Of a stretch of DNA of 64,000 nucleotides, positions 53,714 through 63,630 are shown one piece after another. Both the position numbers and the translations under genes were made by a program. Every line of letters starts with the position of its first letter. Position 1 is the stretch's first letter. Source of the stretch: Ga0077555 sp050250755. GTDB lineage: Bacteria; Pseudomonadota; Alphaproteobacteria; Rhizobiales; Hyphomicrobiaceae. The stretch spans positions 1 through 64,000 of the forward strand of contig JBFWOB010000021.1 of assembly GCA_050250755.1 (NCBI GenBank), read 5' to 3'. The notes beneath the pieces were generated by a model. That model did no database searches. It was not told where the DNA came from and saw only the letters and a list, made by a program, of their open reading frames with translations.

Positions 53714-53729
53714 CCCCGCCTTCGCGGGG
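53714..53729. repeat. REP-like palindrome, unit 3
   Basis: CCCCGC-CTTC-GCGGGG (53714-53729), followed by TGACG. It lies 48 bases beyond the tolA stop codon and may mark the 3' end of the tolQRA transcript. Confidence 0.65.
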
Positions 53730-53776
53730 TGACGGCTGGGGTGGGGGGCGAAGGCGGCGGAGCGGCCCAGGGCGGA

Positions 53777-54931
53777 TCAGAACATGCGGGCGGGATCGAA
53801 GGTGAGGATCATATGCTCCCAGCCGCCGTCGTATTTGTCCGGCGGCAGAACGTAAGGCTCGCACTGCATCAGTGCTCGCACCGCCGAATCGGCTGCATCT
53901 CGAAAGACGGGGCTCGCCGCGCTGTTGACGACGCGGGGTGCCGCCGCAAGCCTGCCTTCGGGCGTCAACCGGATCTCGACCTTAACGACCATCTGCTGGA
54001 TGCCGTCGAGGCCCGCATTGATGTTCCAGCAGCGACTCACTGCCTGCCGCATCAGACCGGCCAGGAAGCTCGCCTCGTTGGCGGAGATCGTATGATCGCG
54101 CCCGTTCGTGTCGCCGCGCACGGGTCCCTTTGCGTCGGTTGGCTTATCGGGCGCATCGTTGGCAGCCGCTGCCTGCTTGGGATCAGGGGTCTTGTCGAGC
54201 AGGGCCGACAGGCGGTTCGCATCGAACTGCTTCTTCTTGGCGAGCTCTTGCTTCCGTTTTTCGTCGGCCTTCTTCTTCTCGGCCGCCTTGCGCTTGGCTT
54301 CCGCGATCTGGTGCTTTCGCTTTTCCTCGGCCTTCTTTTTCTCTTCGGCTTTACGCTTTTCCTCGGCGAGTTTCTTTTCTTCCGCCTTGCGCTTTTCCTC
54401 AGCCGCCTCGGCTTCGGCCTCGGCCTTGGCTTTCGCCTCTGCTTCGGCCTTCGCTTTCGCCTCGGCTTCTTTCTCGGCTTTCTCTTCCTCAGCCTTCTTC
54501 AACGCCAACTCATCAAGCTTCTGCGCAAGCGCGACCTGGTCTGGGTCGACCTTCGGAGGTTCGGCCTTGGGGGGTGGCTCAGCTTTTGCTGGGGGCGGCG
54601 GCTCGGCCTTGGCTTCTTCGGGGGGCTTGGCTGGCTCGGGTGGTGTCGGCTCCGCAGCAGGCGGGGGCGGCTCAGCGCTGACGGGCCGCGGCTTCGGCGG
54701 CTGCTTCTCTGCCTGATCGGGGTCCTTCACATCCTTCTGCTGCGCGGCGTCGAGCTTCGCTTCGCGCACACCTTTGCGCATCTGGTTGAGATCGGACTCG
54801 CTGATAACATCGGCGATGATCGCCTCGACCGGCTCCTTGGGTTCTCGCGGTGTCGTCTGGCCAATCGAAAGCATCGCATAGCCAATCAGCGCTGCGTGCA
54901 TCAGAAGCGAAAATGCCAGGCTGAACGTCAC
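53777..54931 (-). CDS. tolA: TolA envelope-spanning protein
   Basis: 384 aa. One N-terminal membrane helix (about 5-24), a proline-rich segment (70-130), a long Lys/Glu/Ala coiled coil (130-235) and a C-terminal globular domain with Cys pair (SRCWNINAGL, MQCEPYVLPPDKY). It links the inner-membrane TolQR complex to the outer membrane for cell-division constriction. It is the last gene of the tolQRA unit; tolB and pal do not follow. Confidence 0.94.
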   Translation of the reverse strand: MTFSLAFSLLMHAALIGYAMLSIGQTTPREPKEPVEAIIADVISESDLNQMRKGVREAKLDAAQQKDVKDPDQAEKQPPKPRPVSAEPPPPAAEPTPPEPAKPPEEAKAEPPPPAKAEPPPKAEPPKVDPDQVALAQKLDELALKKAEEEKAEKEAEAKAKAEAEAKAKAEAEAEAAEEKRKAEEKKLAEEKRKAEEKKKAEEKRKHQIAEAKRKAAEKKKADEKRKQELAKKKQFDANRLSALLDKTPDPKQAAAANDAPDKPTDAKGPVRGDTNGRDHTISANEASFLAGLMRQAVSRCWNINAGLDGIQQMVVKVEIRLTPEGRLAAAPRVVNSAASPVFRDAADSAVRALMQCEPYVLPPDKYDGGWEHMILTFDPARMF

Positions 54932-54934
54932 CCC

Positions 54935-55402
54935 TTAGCCTCCACCCTCCACCTCGGTGACCAGTGAGATCTTACGGAACCCCGATTCCTTCAAGTGCGC
55001 CATCACACGCGCAACATGACCGTATTCCACCGAACGATCCCCGCGGACGAAGACGGGTTCTTCCTGGCCGCCGCCGCGTCCCTGGGCAATCGCCGTCAGC
55101 TTCGGCCCGAGTTCTTCGAGCGTCATTGGCGTATTTTCCTCCTGTCCGAGGAAGACACGCCCATCCTTGGTGACCGAGACGACCAGTGGCTCCTTGTTCG
55201 CCTCGAGCTGTCGACCACGCGCCTGCGGCAGTTCCACCTGCACGCCGCCCGTCAGCAGCGGAGCGGCCACCATGAAAATAATCAGCAGCACCAGCATCAC
55301 GTCCACGAATGGCGTGACGTTGATCTCGCTCATCGGCGCGTGGCGACGTCGGCGGCCGCGCCGGCCGCTGTGTCCACTTCCTCCGCCGAGGCTCGCGCCC
55401 AT
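54935..55402 (-). CDS. tolR: TolR biopolymer transport protein
   Basis: 155 aa. A Gly/Arg-rich cytoplasmic N-terminus, then MSEINVTPFVDVMLVLLIIFMVAAPLLTGGV with the conserved membrane Asp of the proton channel (VTPFVDV), and a periplasmic ExbD-like domain (PLVVSVTKDGRVFLGQEE ... VFVRGDRSVEYGHVARVM). Works with TolQ as the proton-driven motor. Three bases separate it from tolA. Confidence 0.95.
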   Translation of the reverse strand: MGASLGGGSGHSGRRGRRRRHAPMSEINVTPFVDVMLVLLIIFMVAAPLLTGGVQVELPQARGRQLEANKEPLVVSVTKDGRVFLGQEENTPMTLEELGPKLTAIAQGRGGGQEEPVFVRGDRSVEYGHVARVMAHLKESGFRKISLVTEVEGGG

Positions 55403-55414
55403 GAGTCGGTCTCC

Positions 55415-56128
<714 letters not shown>

Positions 56129-56400
56129 GGTGCTCCCGCAAGTCTAAATTCCGGGTCGCAGGCCATTGCGAATGCCGCCGAGCTGATCTCGGCACGCCGC
56201 CGCCAAGCTCCGCCACACAGTTTCGCCAGGAATCGCGAACCCGCCCCGATCAAAGCTTCTTGCCCGCCAATTTGACCAAACTGCGGCCCGGACGAAGCTG
56301 GATTTTGTCCGCGATGAGATAGCGCCCGCCGGAGCAGGGCTTCAATCGCGCCTATGGGCGCATGGGCCGGTCATGGCGCTTTTGTCCACAAGCGGTGGAA

Positions 56401-57792
56401 TCAGGCGCGTTGCCCGCCTCGCCTTATCGCCATTGCAATCGCAACCAACACGAGACCTACTGCGAGACCGGCGCTGACGATCGCGAAGGTCTGCTGAAAG
56501 GCGGTCAGCACGGGAGCGGGGTCACCGGCGATGCGGAGGTTCGTTTCGAAGTAGCGGCTTAGTGCAGTAAGTCCGGCCGCGGCGCCGATGACGCCAATGG
56601 TCCGCGTGACGAGCGTCAGGCTGCCTGCTACGCCGCGATCCGACTGCGGCAGAGTTGCCAGCACCTGATCGGTGTAGGACACCTGAAAGAGCCCGAGACC
56701 AATACCCTGTATCGCAAGGCAGACACCCATGACGACGGGAGACGTCTCTTGTGTCCAGGTCGAGACGAGCGCCAGGCCGAACACCGAAATAACAGTCCCG
56801 AGTAGTGCTACACGAGACTGACCGAGCTTCTCGCCCAGGCGACCCGCGATCCACGATCCGAGAACGACTCCCGATGCGTTGGCACCGAGCACGAGGCCAC
56901 CAATCCCGGGCTCCAGCCGCGCTGTTTGGATGAGGTGGAACGGGACCAGCAGCATGACGGCAAAGCCGGCAAGGTTGACGGCAATGCTCGCCAGGTTGAG
57001 CACCAGGAATGCGCGTTCCCGAAAGAGCACCGGTCGGATGATGGGATCGGGATGCCGCGTCTCGTGCGCCAGAAACGCCCATAATGCGATGGCGCCGCAC
57101 GCCAAAAGGCCGAGGACCAACGTATTGCCGTAAGGCATTTCCGGCCTCGCGGCCGCCAGCAAGAATGCCGATAGCCACGTGACAAGCAGCACGGCGCCCG
57201 TCCAATCGAACGCACGCCGTACCGCAGCCGGAGCCGCCTTCGGAATCAACCAGACGAGAGCGAATGCGGCGACGACCAGCGGCAGCCGAGCCCAGAATAC
57301 GACCGGCCAGCCGAATTGCTGGACCAGGGCACCTCCAGCCAGGGGCCCCAAGGCCGCACCCACCGCGATCGCTGCCGAGTAAAAGCCGAGCACACGGGTG
57401 CGCTCGCTCTCGGGATAAAGCGAGGTTGCAAGCGCGGGCGCGCAACTCCACGTCAGCGCTGCGCCGACGCCCTGCAGGACCCGACCAGCCAGTAGAAGCT
57501 TGAACTCCGGCGCCAGCGAGCAGGCCGCGTACCCCGCCGCTGAGATGACCAGACCGGCGACGAAAACACGCCGGTAGCCAAGCAGGTCGCCGAGTTTCCC
57601 GCAGGCCAGTGTCAAGCTCGCATACGTGAGCACGTACGCGATAATCACCCAGCGGATTCCCGACTGCGGCAGGTCGAACGCGGCGGTAATGCGCGGGAAT
57701 GCGATGTTCACCGCACTGTCGAGCGGCGCCGCCAGCGTACCGAGGCACACAACGAGCAGGGCGGCGAGCGATCGGCGGCGCGACATCGACAT
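56401..57792 (-). CDS. MFS transporter (DHA2-type, 14-TM)
   Basis: 463 aa. About 14 hydrophobic segments. Motif A-like GKLGDLLGYRRVFVAGL, the antiporter motif C-like stretch GAALGPLAGGALVQQFGWPVVFWARLP, and the LDSAVNIAFPRITAAF start are typical of DHA2 drug/proton antiporters. The exported compound is unknown. It stands alone, with 272 bases before tolQ. Confidence 0.9.
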   Translation of the reverse strand: MSMSRRRSLAALLVVCLGTLAAPLDSAVNIAFPRITAAFDLPQSGIRWVIIAYVLTYASLTLACGKLGDLLGYRRVFVAGLVISAAGYAACSLAPEFKLLLAGRVLQGVGAALTWSCAPALATSLYPESERTRVLGFYSAAIAVGAALGPLAGGALVQQFGWPVVFWARLPLVVAAFALVWLIPKAAPAAVRRAFDWTGAVLLVTWLSAFLLAAARPEMPYGNTLVLGLLACGAIALWAFLAHETRHPDPIIRPVLFRERAFLVLNLASIAVNLAGFAVMLLVPFHLIQTARLEPGIGGLVLGANASGVVLGSWIAGRLGEKLGQSRVALLGTVISVFGLALVSTWTQETSPVVMGVCLAIQGIGLGLFQVSYTDQVLATLPQSDRGVAGSLTLVTRTIGVIGAAAGLTALSRYFETNLRIAGDPAPVLTAFQQTFAIVSAGLAVGLVLVAIAMAIRRGGQRA

Positions 57793-58086
57793 GCGTGTGT
57801 TGAGTTCATGTTTGCTGGAGGGCCCGAAGAGCGAAGCCTTGCATGCTCCGCCGGATGCCGGAAGAGCAAATACTTACCTCAAGCGCCGACGCGCCGATCG
57901 ATGCTGCGATTTGAATCGGTGCATCATCAACACGAGCACATCTGCGACCGATCGCGGCACTGCCGATCGCAGACGCAGCGATCGGCGAGGATGGGCGTCT
58001 ACCGCCTTCTTTTGGTCGGCTTTTTTGTCGCCTCTCGCAGTCGCGGGCCCACAAAATCTTGAGTCAAAAACCAACTGTGAGGCGTC

Positions 58087-58977
58087 ATGGCAGGTTACGC
58101 GTACACTCGCCCCGCATCGCCATCCGACGAGTTTCGGGATCACACGGACTTCCTGCGTTGGGAGTTGGCCGTTGACGAGCGCGCCGGCCCTCTTCCCCCG
58201 CGACGGCGCAGATGGCCTCGATGGTGCGTGGTGCTACTCCTCGCGCTGGCTGGCGGCGGCTGGACAATGGTGGAAGACAAGGCGGCGGCCCTGGAGTGGC
58301 TGTCATCCAATCTCACCTCGGCTATCGCGCTCGGCAAATCCTTGATGGGCGAGACGGATCGCGCAGCCATATCGACCGAGCCGCCGCCGCTCTCGCTCGC
58401 GCCCCTTCGTCTTTTGGACACGGCGATGCTACGTGCCGCCGCGGCGGAGGCGGCGCCGTCTTCTCTGGTTCCAGGCGAAAACGGAGTTGCGGCTCCCGAG
58501 CAAACGGCCAGCATCACAGTTGAAAAACTCAATCCTGAGTCCTCACCCGAAGAGACGGAACCAGCTCGGTCCAGCGTGCCTGAGAAGCCGGCGCCTTTGC
58601 CGCCACTGCCGCCACTTACGGATCCGCTGCAAAAGAAAGCCGAGTCGGTCGGTCTTCATCCGGAACTCTCTCGCGCACTTCTCGAGAGCCTGAGCGCGAC
58701 AGATTTCAAGAACGCGGCTATCGCCATCAAGAAAGCTATCTCCGAGACACCCGAAGACGGCGTTCTCGTCTGGCCCCAAAAAGCGGCGCGGGGATTAGCA
58801 CGGTTCCGCGTCCACTTCGTACCGGGCATCTCGCCGGCGTGCCGTCGCTATGTGGTCGGCGTCGCCAAGAGTGGCTGGCTCACCACGGCACTGCCGATGG
58901 AGCGGTGCGGCGTGAAGCCGAAAGTCGCCCGATCGACCATACCGAAAGGATCCTCCTCCGGGGCGGTCCATCGCTGA
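58087..58977 (+). CDS. single-pass membrane protein with a conserved C-terminal domain (hypothetical)
   Basis: 296 aa. A cytoplasmic N-terminus, one membrane helix (about 46-60, CVVLLLALAGGGW), a long disordered Pro/Glu/Ala stretch (90-195) and a C-terminal domain (PLQKKAESVGLHPELSRALLESLSATDFKNAAIAIKKAI ... LARFRVHFVPGISPACRRYVVGVAKSGWLTTALPMERCG) with two cysteines likely paired in the periplasm. I do not recognise the family. Confidence 0.75.
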   Translation: MAGYAYTRPASPSDEFRDHTDFLRWELAVDERAGPLPPRRRRWPRWCVVLLLALAGGGWTMVEDKAAALEWLSSNLTSAIALGKSLMGETDRAAISTEPPPLSLAPLRLLDTAMLRAAAAEAAPSSLVPGENGVAAPEQTASITVEKLNPESSPEETEPARSSVPEKPAPLPPLPPLTDPLQKKAESVGLHPELSRALLESLSATDFKNAAIAIKKAISETPEDGVLVWPQKAARGLARFRVHFVPGISPACRRYVVGVAKSGWLTTALPMERCGVKPKVARSTIPKGSSSGAVHR

Positions 58978-59314
58978 TCCACATGCCGCCGCACCCACTT
59001 TTCAGACGTCACCCCGCGCGGGTGGGGGCCTGCGAGCGCCCGATGTGAGGGATGGCTTCGGTCAAATCCGGCAAGACGTTACCTCGCCCCCCGCATCAGC
59101 CGAACTCACGCGGGCGCCGGCCTTCGCGAGCGTGACGGTAATTGCGTGGCGGGCTCTGGCCGAAAGCATGACAAGCCTCGTCTCTGCCGGGTGCGCCGAT
59201 CGAAAAGCTTGTGTGAAAGCTCGATTGGATTAGCTTTGCTCCTCGAACGATATCCTCAACGTGGGTCCTAAGACGGGGCGCGCGGACAGGAATCGTACTT
59301 GGGGAGAGGAAGGC
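58978..59314. other. intergenic region with diverged REP-like sequence
   Basis: 337 bases. Around 59010-59040 and 59100-59140 there are GC-rich stretches with CGTCA/TGACG sides (GTCACCCCGCGCGGGTGGGG; CTTCGCGAGCGTGACG) that look like worn copies of the 53.5-kb palindromes. No gene is supported. The 3' part should hold the promoter of the next gene. Confidence 0.4.
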
Positions 59315-60544
59315 ATGATACCGTACGGCAGAGTAACCACGTATCTGGGGGTAGCGGCCATAACCGTTGCCGCCTCGCTCGGAGTTGCACAAGCGCAAGT
59401 CTCGGGCGATGTTGTCAAAATTGGCGTTCTCAACGATCAATCGGGCGTATATTCGGATGTTAGTGGTCAGGGCTCGGTGGTCGCCGCGCGCATGGCCATT
59501 GAAGATTTCGGCGGCAAGGTTCTCGACAAGCCCATCGAACTCATCTTCGCCGACCATCAGAACAAGCCAGACGTCGGCGCGTCGATCGCACGGCAGTGGT
59601 TCGATCGCGAAGGCGTCGACATGGTGGTCGACGTGCCGAACTCGGCCGTAGCGCTGGCCGTGCAAGCGGTCGCCAAGGATCTCAACCGGGTTCACATCAA
59701 CACCGGCGCAGCGACGACCGATCTCACGGGCAAGCAATGCTCGCCAACCAGCATTCACTGGTCATTCGACACGTACGCACTAGCGGCCGGCACAGGGCGT
59801 TCGCTAGTGAAGGCCGGCGGGAAAACGTGGTATTTCATCACAGCCGACTACGCGTTCGGCCATGCACTCGAGCGCGAGACTGGAAAGTTCGTGGAGGAAG
59901 GTGGCGGCAAGGTGCTCGGCGCGGTGCGACATCCGCTGAATACCGCAGATTTCGCATCGTTCCTGCTGCAGGCGCAGTCTTCGAAGGCGGAAGTCATCGG
60001 GTTGGCCAACGCGGGCGGCGACACGATCAACGCCATCAAACAGGCTGGCGAGTTCGGCATTACATCCAGCGGGCAGAAGGTTGCCGCACTGCTCACCCAC
60101 TTCTCGGACGTCCACGCGCTCACGCTCAAGGTCGCACAGGGGCTGGTGGTCACGGAGAGCTTTTACTGGGACTTCAATGACGAAACGCGCGCCTGGTTCA
60201 AGCGCTTCCTCAAGCTCAACAATGGCCGTCCGTACACCATGATCCATGCCGGAACGTACGGTGGCGTGCTGCACTATCTGAAGGCCATCAAGGAGGCCGG
60301 AACAGACGAGGCCAAGGCCGTCGTCGCCAAGATGAAAGAGCTTCCGGTCAACGATTTCTACACGAAGAACGTCAAGATCCGCGAGGATGGGCGCGTCTTG
60401 CGTCCGTTCTATCTGATGGAAGTGAAGAAGCCTGAAGAGTCGAAGTATGCGTTCGACTACTACAAGCTGATCGCCACCATCGCACCCGAGGATGCAGTCC
60501 GGCCGCTCGCCGAGGGGCACTGCCCATTCCTCGAGAAAAAGTAA
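59315..60544 (+). CDS. ABC importer binding protein, Liv type
   Basis: 409 aa from ATG 59315, preceded by GAGAGGAAGG. Signal peptide (GRVTTYLGVAAITVAASLGVAQAQ). Type I periplasmic fold of the branched-chain amino acid/amide family: VVKIGVLNDQSGVYSDVSGQGSVVAARMAIEDFGG, NTGAATTDLTGKQCSPTSIHWSFD, TADYAFGHALERETGKFVEEGGGKVLG. No liv permease or ATPase genes are adjacent, so it is an orphan binding protein. A good terminator follows. Confidence 0.92.
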   Translation: MIPYGRVTTYLGVAAITVAASLGVAQAQVSGDVVKIGVLNDQSGVYSDVSGQGSVVAARMAIEDFGGKVLDKPIELIFADHQNKPDVGASIARQWFDREGVDMVVDVPNSAVALAVQAVAKDLNRVHINTGAATTDLTGKQCSPTSIHWSFDTYALAAGTGRSLVKAGGKTWYFITADYAFGHALERETGKFVEEGGGKVLGAVRHPLNTADFASFLLQAQSSKAEVIGLANAGGDTINAIKQAGEFGITSSGQKVAALLTHFSDVHALTLKVAQGLVVTESFYWDFNDETRAWFKRFLKLNNGRPYTMIHAGTYGGVLHYLKAIKEAGTDEAKAVVAKMKELPVNDFYTKNVKIREDGRVLRPFYLMEVKKPEESKYAFDYYKLIATIAPEDAVRPLAEGHCPFLEKK

Positions 60545-60562
60545 GCGCTTAGAGAATGAACG

Positions 60563-60612
60563 CGCCGGGGACAGTACCCACATTGTTGGGCCATCTGTCG
60601 CCGGCGTTTTTT
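60563..60612 (+). terminator. intrinsic terminator after the Liv-type gene
   Basis: 12-bp stem with one mismatch (60563-60574 with 60595-60606), a 20-base loop containing a small inner stem, and six T at 60607-60612. Confidence 0.85.
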
Positions 60613-60665
60613 GTGCGTATCGGCTGCGGCTCCGTTCGCTGATGAAGCGCGGGCTGTGGCCCGGA

Positions 60666-61316
60666 TCAGCCGGCCCCGGGAGCCTTTTGATCGAAGCCGA
60701 CGAAGACTTCGAATTCGCCGGCACGTGAACCCATCGGCACATCGAACGACAACGTCCGCACCGAGGAGAAATAGCCGACCGGCTTTTCCGCCGTCACGGT
60801 CACGTCGACCACGCCTTCCTCGGTAGAGATGCGCGCGCGCTTCGCGTCGGTGACGAAGATGTTGACCGGCAGGGTGACCAAGCCGGGATGTCCCTTCGGG
60901 CCCAGCAGCACGCGCCCCGAGAAGCCGTACTTGATGGTGACGCGCGTGCCTTGGATCTGGCACTCGCGGGCAGTCTGCGTGATCTCGCCGCGATGCAGGA
61001 CCGCGAGGCCGTCGCCGATCCGGCCTTGCTCATAAATCGTAACGTGATGATCGCGCGGCCAAACCGAGAAACGCGGGCAGCCGCCAGCCACGTCGCCGCT
61101 TGCTCCCATAGGTGCGTTGGCTTTCGCTGCAGACAGCATTTGCTCGTGCGTGACGGCCTTGTCGGCGCTTTTCGAGGCGGCACCGCCGCCAAACATGCCT
61201 CCGCCGATCCCGGACGTGATCGAGGACATGCCGCAGCCGGTGACCATAGTCGCTATTGCTGCTGCGCCGACCATCTGGCCCAGCGCGCGCACTGCGACTG
61301 CTGTTGTTCGAGCCAC
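60666..61316 (-). CDS. lipoprotein of unknown function
   Basis: 216 aa from GTG 61316, which has GGGGG just upstream; an ATG at 61346 would add ten residues. Signal VRALGQMVGAAAIATMVTGC with a lipobox (VTGC), then a Gly/Ser-rich linker. The mature domain, GGCPRFSVWPRDHHVTIYEQGRIGDGLAVLHRGEITQTARECQIQG, followed by KYGFSGRVLLGPKGHPGLVTLPVNIFV, is beta-rich with two cysteines. Such lipoproteins occur next to ispH in related bacteria by my recollection, but the function is unassigned. Divergent from ispH. Confidence 0.8.
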   Translation of the reverse strand: MARTTAVAVRALGQMVGAAAIATMVTGCGMSSITSGIGGGMFGGGAASKSADKAVTHEQMLSAAKANAPMGASGDVAGGCPRFSVWPRDHHVTIYEQGRIGDGLAVLHRGEITQTARECQIQGTRVTIKYGFSGRVLLGPKGHPGLVTLPVNIFVTDAKRARISTEEGVVDVTVTAEKPVGYFSSVRTLSFDVPMGSRAGEFEVFVGFDQKAPGAG

Positions 61317-61512
61317 GCTACCCCCGTCTATCCCAAGCCGCGGCATCTGACGCACCGCTGACTCACTCCCCTTGCAGCTCACGGGCGGACCATCGCGCTT
61401 GTTCAAAGTCGATGTCAAGTGTAGCACCATGAGTTTTCCGGGTGGCGAATTGCGCCGACGCCGGACCTCGAAACCCGCGGTTCCGCCTGCACCATCGGAG
61501 CGATTCGACCGT

Positions 61513-62487
61513 ATGCAAAAGACCGTCCGCCCACCGCTTACCGTCCTGCTCGCGGCGCCGCGCGGCTTCTGTGCCGGCGTGGACCGCGCCATCCAGATCG
61601 TCGAGTTGGCGTTACGCAAGTACGGTCCTCCGGTCTACGTGCGGCACGAGATCGTGCACAACCGCTTCGTGGTCGAGTCTCTGCGCCAGAAAGGCGCCAT
61701 ATTCGTGGAGGAGCTCGACGAGGTCCCGGAAACTGATGCGCCTGTGATATTTTCGGCACACGGAGTTCCGAAGTCGGTCCCCAGCGCGGCACGCCTGCGC
61801 AACCTTTTCTATCTGGACGCCACCTGCCCGCTGGTCTCGAAGGTGCATGTCGAAGCCGAGCGCCATCATGCTCAAGGATACGAAATCGTACTGATTGGGC
61901 ATGCGGGGCATCCGGAGGTGATCGGCACGATGGGGCAACTGCCGGATGGCGTGGTGCAGCTGGTGGAGACTGTCCAGGACGCCGAGCGATTGACCCCGCG
62001 CACGCCCGAGCGGCTGGCCTGGATCACGCAAACCACGCTTTCGGTGGACGACACGGCCGAGATCGTCTCCGCACTCAAGGCCCGCTTCCCGAACATCGTG
62101 GGGCCGCACAAAGATGACATCTGCTATGCGACGACAAACCGTCAGGCGGCCGTGAAGGCGATTGCGCCGCGCTGTGACTGTGTGCTGGTCGTCGGTGCAC
62201 CGAACAGCTCGAACTCCTTGCGCCTGGTTGAAGTCGCGGAGCGTGCCGGATGCCCGCGCTCGATGCTCGTGCAGCGCGCTACCGATCTTCCCTGGGACAG
62301 CCTGGAGGGTGTGCGCACGTTGGGCGTGACCGCTGGTGCTTCAGCGCCGGAGGTGCTGGTCAATGAGATCATCTCTGCTCTTGGCGAGCGCTTCGACGTG
62401 ACGCTCGAGCAGGTGCGCACGGCCGAGGAACGGATTGCGTTCAATGTTCCGCGGGAGTTGCGCGACGCGCCACCGGTCTCGGGCTGA
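61513..62487 (+). CDS. ispH: 4-hydroxy-3-methylbut-2-enyl diphosphate reductase
   Basis: 324 aa from ATG 61513; in-frame ATGs at 61372 and 61429 would add an Arg-rich N-terminus with no domain. The last step of the MEP isoprenoid pathway. The three Fe-S cysteines are in place: Cys20 (PRGFCAGVDRAI), Cys105 (LDATCPLVSK) and Cys204 (DDICYATTNRQ), with the His ligands in the EIVHN, SAHGV and GHAGHPE segments. Followed by thrB after 24 bases. Confidence 0.95.
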   Translation: MQKTVRPPLTVLLAAPRGFCAGVDRAIQIVELALRKYGPPVYVRHEIVHNRFVVESLRQKGAIFVEELDEVPETDAPVIFSAHGVPKSVPSAARLRNLFYLDATCPLVSKVHVEAERHHAQGYEIVLIGHAGHPEVIGTMGQLPDGVVQLVETVQDAERLTPRTPERLAWITQTTLSVDDTAEIVSALKARFPNIVGPHKDDICYATTNRQAAVKAIAPRCDCVLVVGAPNSSNSLRLVEVAERAGCPRSMLVQRATDLPWDSLEGVRTLGVTAGASAPEVLVNEIISALGERFDVTLEQVRTAEERIAFNVPRELRDAPPVSG

Positions 62488-62511
62488 GCGGACGATCGGG
62501 AGCAGCGCGCC

Positions 62512-63510
62512 ATGGCAGTTTACACCGACGTCGGCGACGTAGAGATCGCGGCCTTCATCGCGAGCTATGGGCTTGGCGAGGTTGTCTCGTTCAAGGGCAT
62601 CGCCGAGGGAGTCGAAAATACCAACTATCTGGTCGAGACCGAGCAGGGGCGATTCATCCTCACGCTCTACGAACGGCGCGTGAATGCGGCCGAGCTGCCC
62701 TTCTTTCTGGCGCTGATGGAGCACCTTGCCGGCGCGGGCCTTAATTGCCCGACGCCGGTTCGCGATCTCGACGGGCGGAACCTGCGCCAACTCGCGCAAA
62801 GGCCGGCCGCGCTCGTTACGTTTCTCGATGGCCTCTCCGTACGCCGTCCGACACCCGATCACTGTCGCGAGGTCGGCGAGGCCATGGCCCGAATGCATAT
62901 CGCTGCAACCGACTTCGCCATGACACGGCCGAACAGCCTGGGCCTCGCGGACTGGCAACCTCTTTACGAGCGCTTCGCACAGCGTGCGAACGAGATCCGG
63001 CCAGGGCTCGCCGACCTGATCGAGACAGAGCTTGCGTTCCTGGAGACAGCTTGGCCGAGGGACCTGCCGCAAGGCGTTATCCATGCCGATCTCTTTCCCG
63101 ACAACGTCTTCTTCCTTCACGATCGTCTGTCGGGCCTCATCGACTTCTATTTCGCGTGTACCGATGCTCTCGCCTACGATGTTGCGGTGTGCCTCAATGC
63201 GTGGTGCTTCGAGCCGGACGGAGCGTTCAACATCACCAAGGGGCATGCTTTGCTGAAGGGCTACGACAGCGTGCGCAGCTTTTCGGCGGACGAACGGGCG
63301 GCGCTGCCGATTCTGGCGCGCGGAGCGGCACTGCGCTTCCTGTTGACCCGCGCTTACGACTGGATCAATACGCCGCCTGACGCGCTGGTGAAACGCAAAG
63401 ATCCGCGTGAGTATGTCCGGCGTCTCGGCTTTCATCAGACACTGCGCAGCGCCACGGAATATGGCCTCGGGCCTGTGGGCGTCGTCTCGGGCTTGGCGAG
63501 CGATCGCTGA
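62512..63510 (+). CDS. thrB: homoserine kinase, ThrB type 2 (APH-like)
   Basis: 332 aa. The choline-kinase-like family seen in alphaproteobacteria, unlike the GHMP-type ThrB of E. coli. Seen: FKGIAEGVENTNYLVETEQGRFILTLYE at the ATP site, the catalytic loop VIHADLFPDNVFF, and LIDFYFACTDALAYDVAV (metal Asp). It phosphorylates homoserine on the way to threonine. Between ispH and rnhA, the usual order in this group. Confidence 0.95.
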   Translation: MAVYTDVGDVEIAAFIASYGLGEVVSFKGIAEGVENTNYLVETEQGRFILTLYERRVNAAELPFFLALMEHLAGAGLNCPTPVRDLDGRNLRQLAQRPAALVTFLDGLSVRRPTPDHCREVGEAMARMHIAATDFAMTRPNSLGLADWQPLYERFAQRANEIRPGLADLIETELAFLETAWPRDLPQGVIHADLFPDNVFFLHDRLSGLIDFYFACTDALAYDVAVCLNAWCFEPDGAFNITKGHALLKGYDSVRSFSADERAALPILARGAALRFLLTRAYDWINTPPDALVKRKDPREYVRRLGFHQTLRSATEYGLGPVGVVSGLASDR

Positions 63511-63630
63511 TCGAGCATCCGCCGGCCATTTGCGTCGGCTCCGCACCATCCCTGCCGGCAACGCGAGAAGGCGTGACCTTGTTCTCCGCACTCTCGCTAT
63601 CTTTTGGCCTCGCAAACTCACGGCCCGATC

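Larger units (their letters stand above)
53310..53776. other. intergenic region with REP-like palindromes
   Basis: 467 bases without a supported gene. It holds three short palindromes listed separately at 53467, 53527 and 53714. The rest shows no recognisable element. It is the 3' flank of tolA and the 5' flank of the aminotransferase gene. Confidence 0.6.

Noticed and set aside
53636..54967. Plus-strand ORF with Leu/Phe/Gly-rich repeats opposite tolA
   Set aside because: It is the reverse reading of the Lys/Glu/Ala coiled coil of tolA; low complexity, no start signal.
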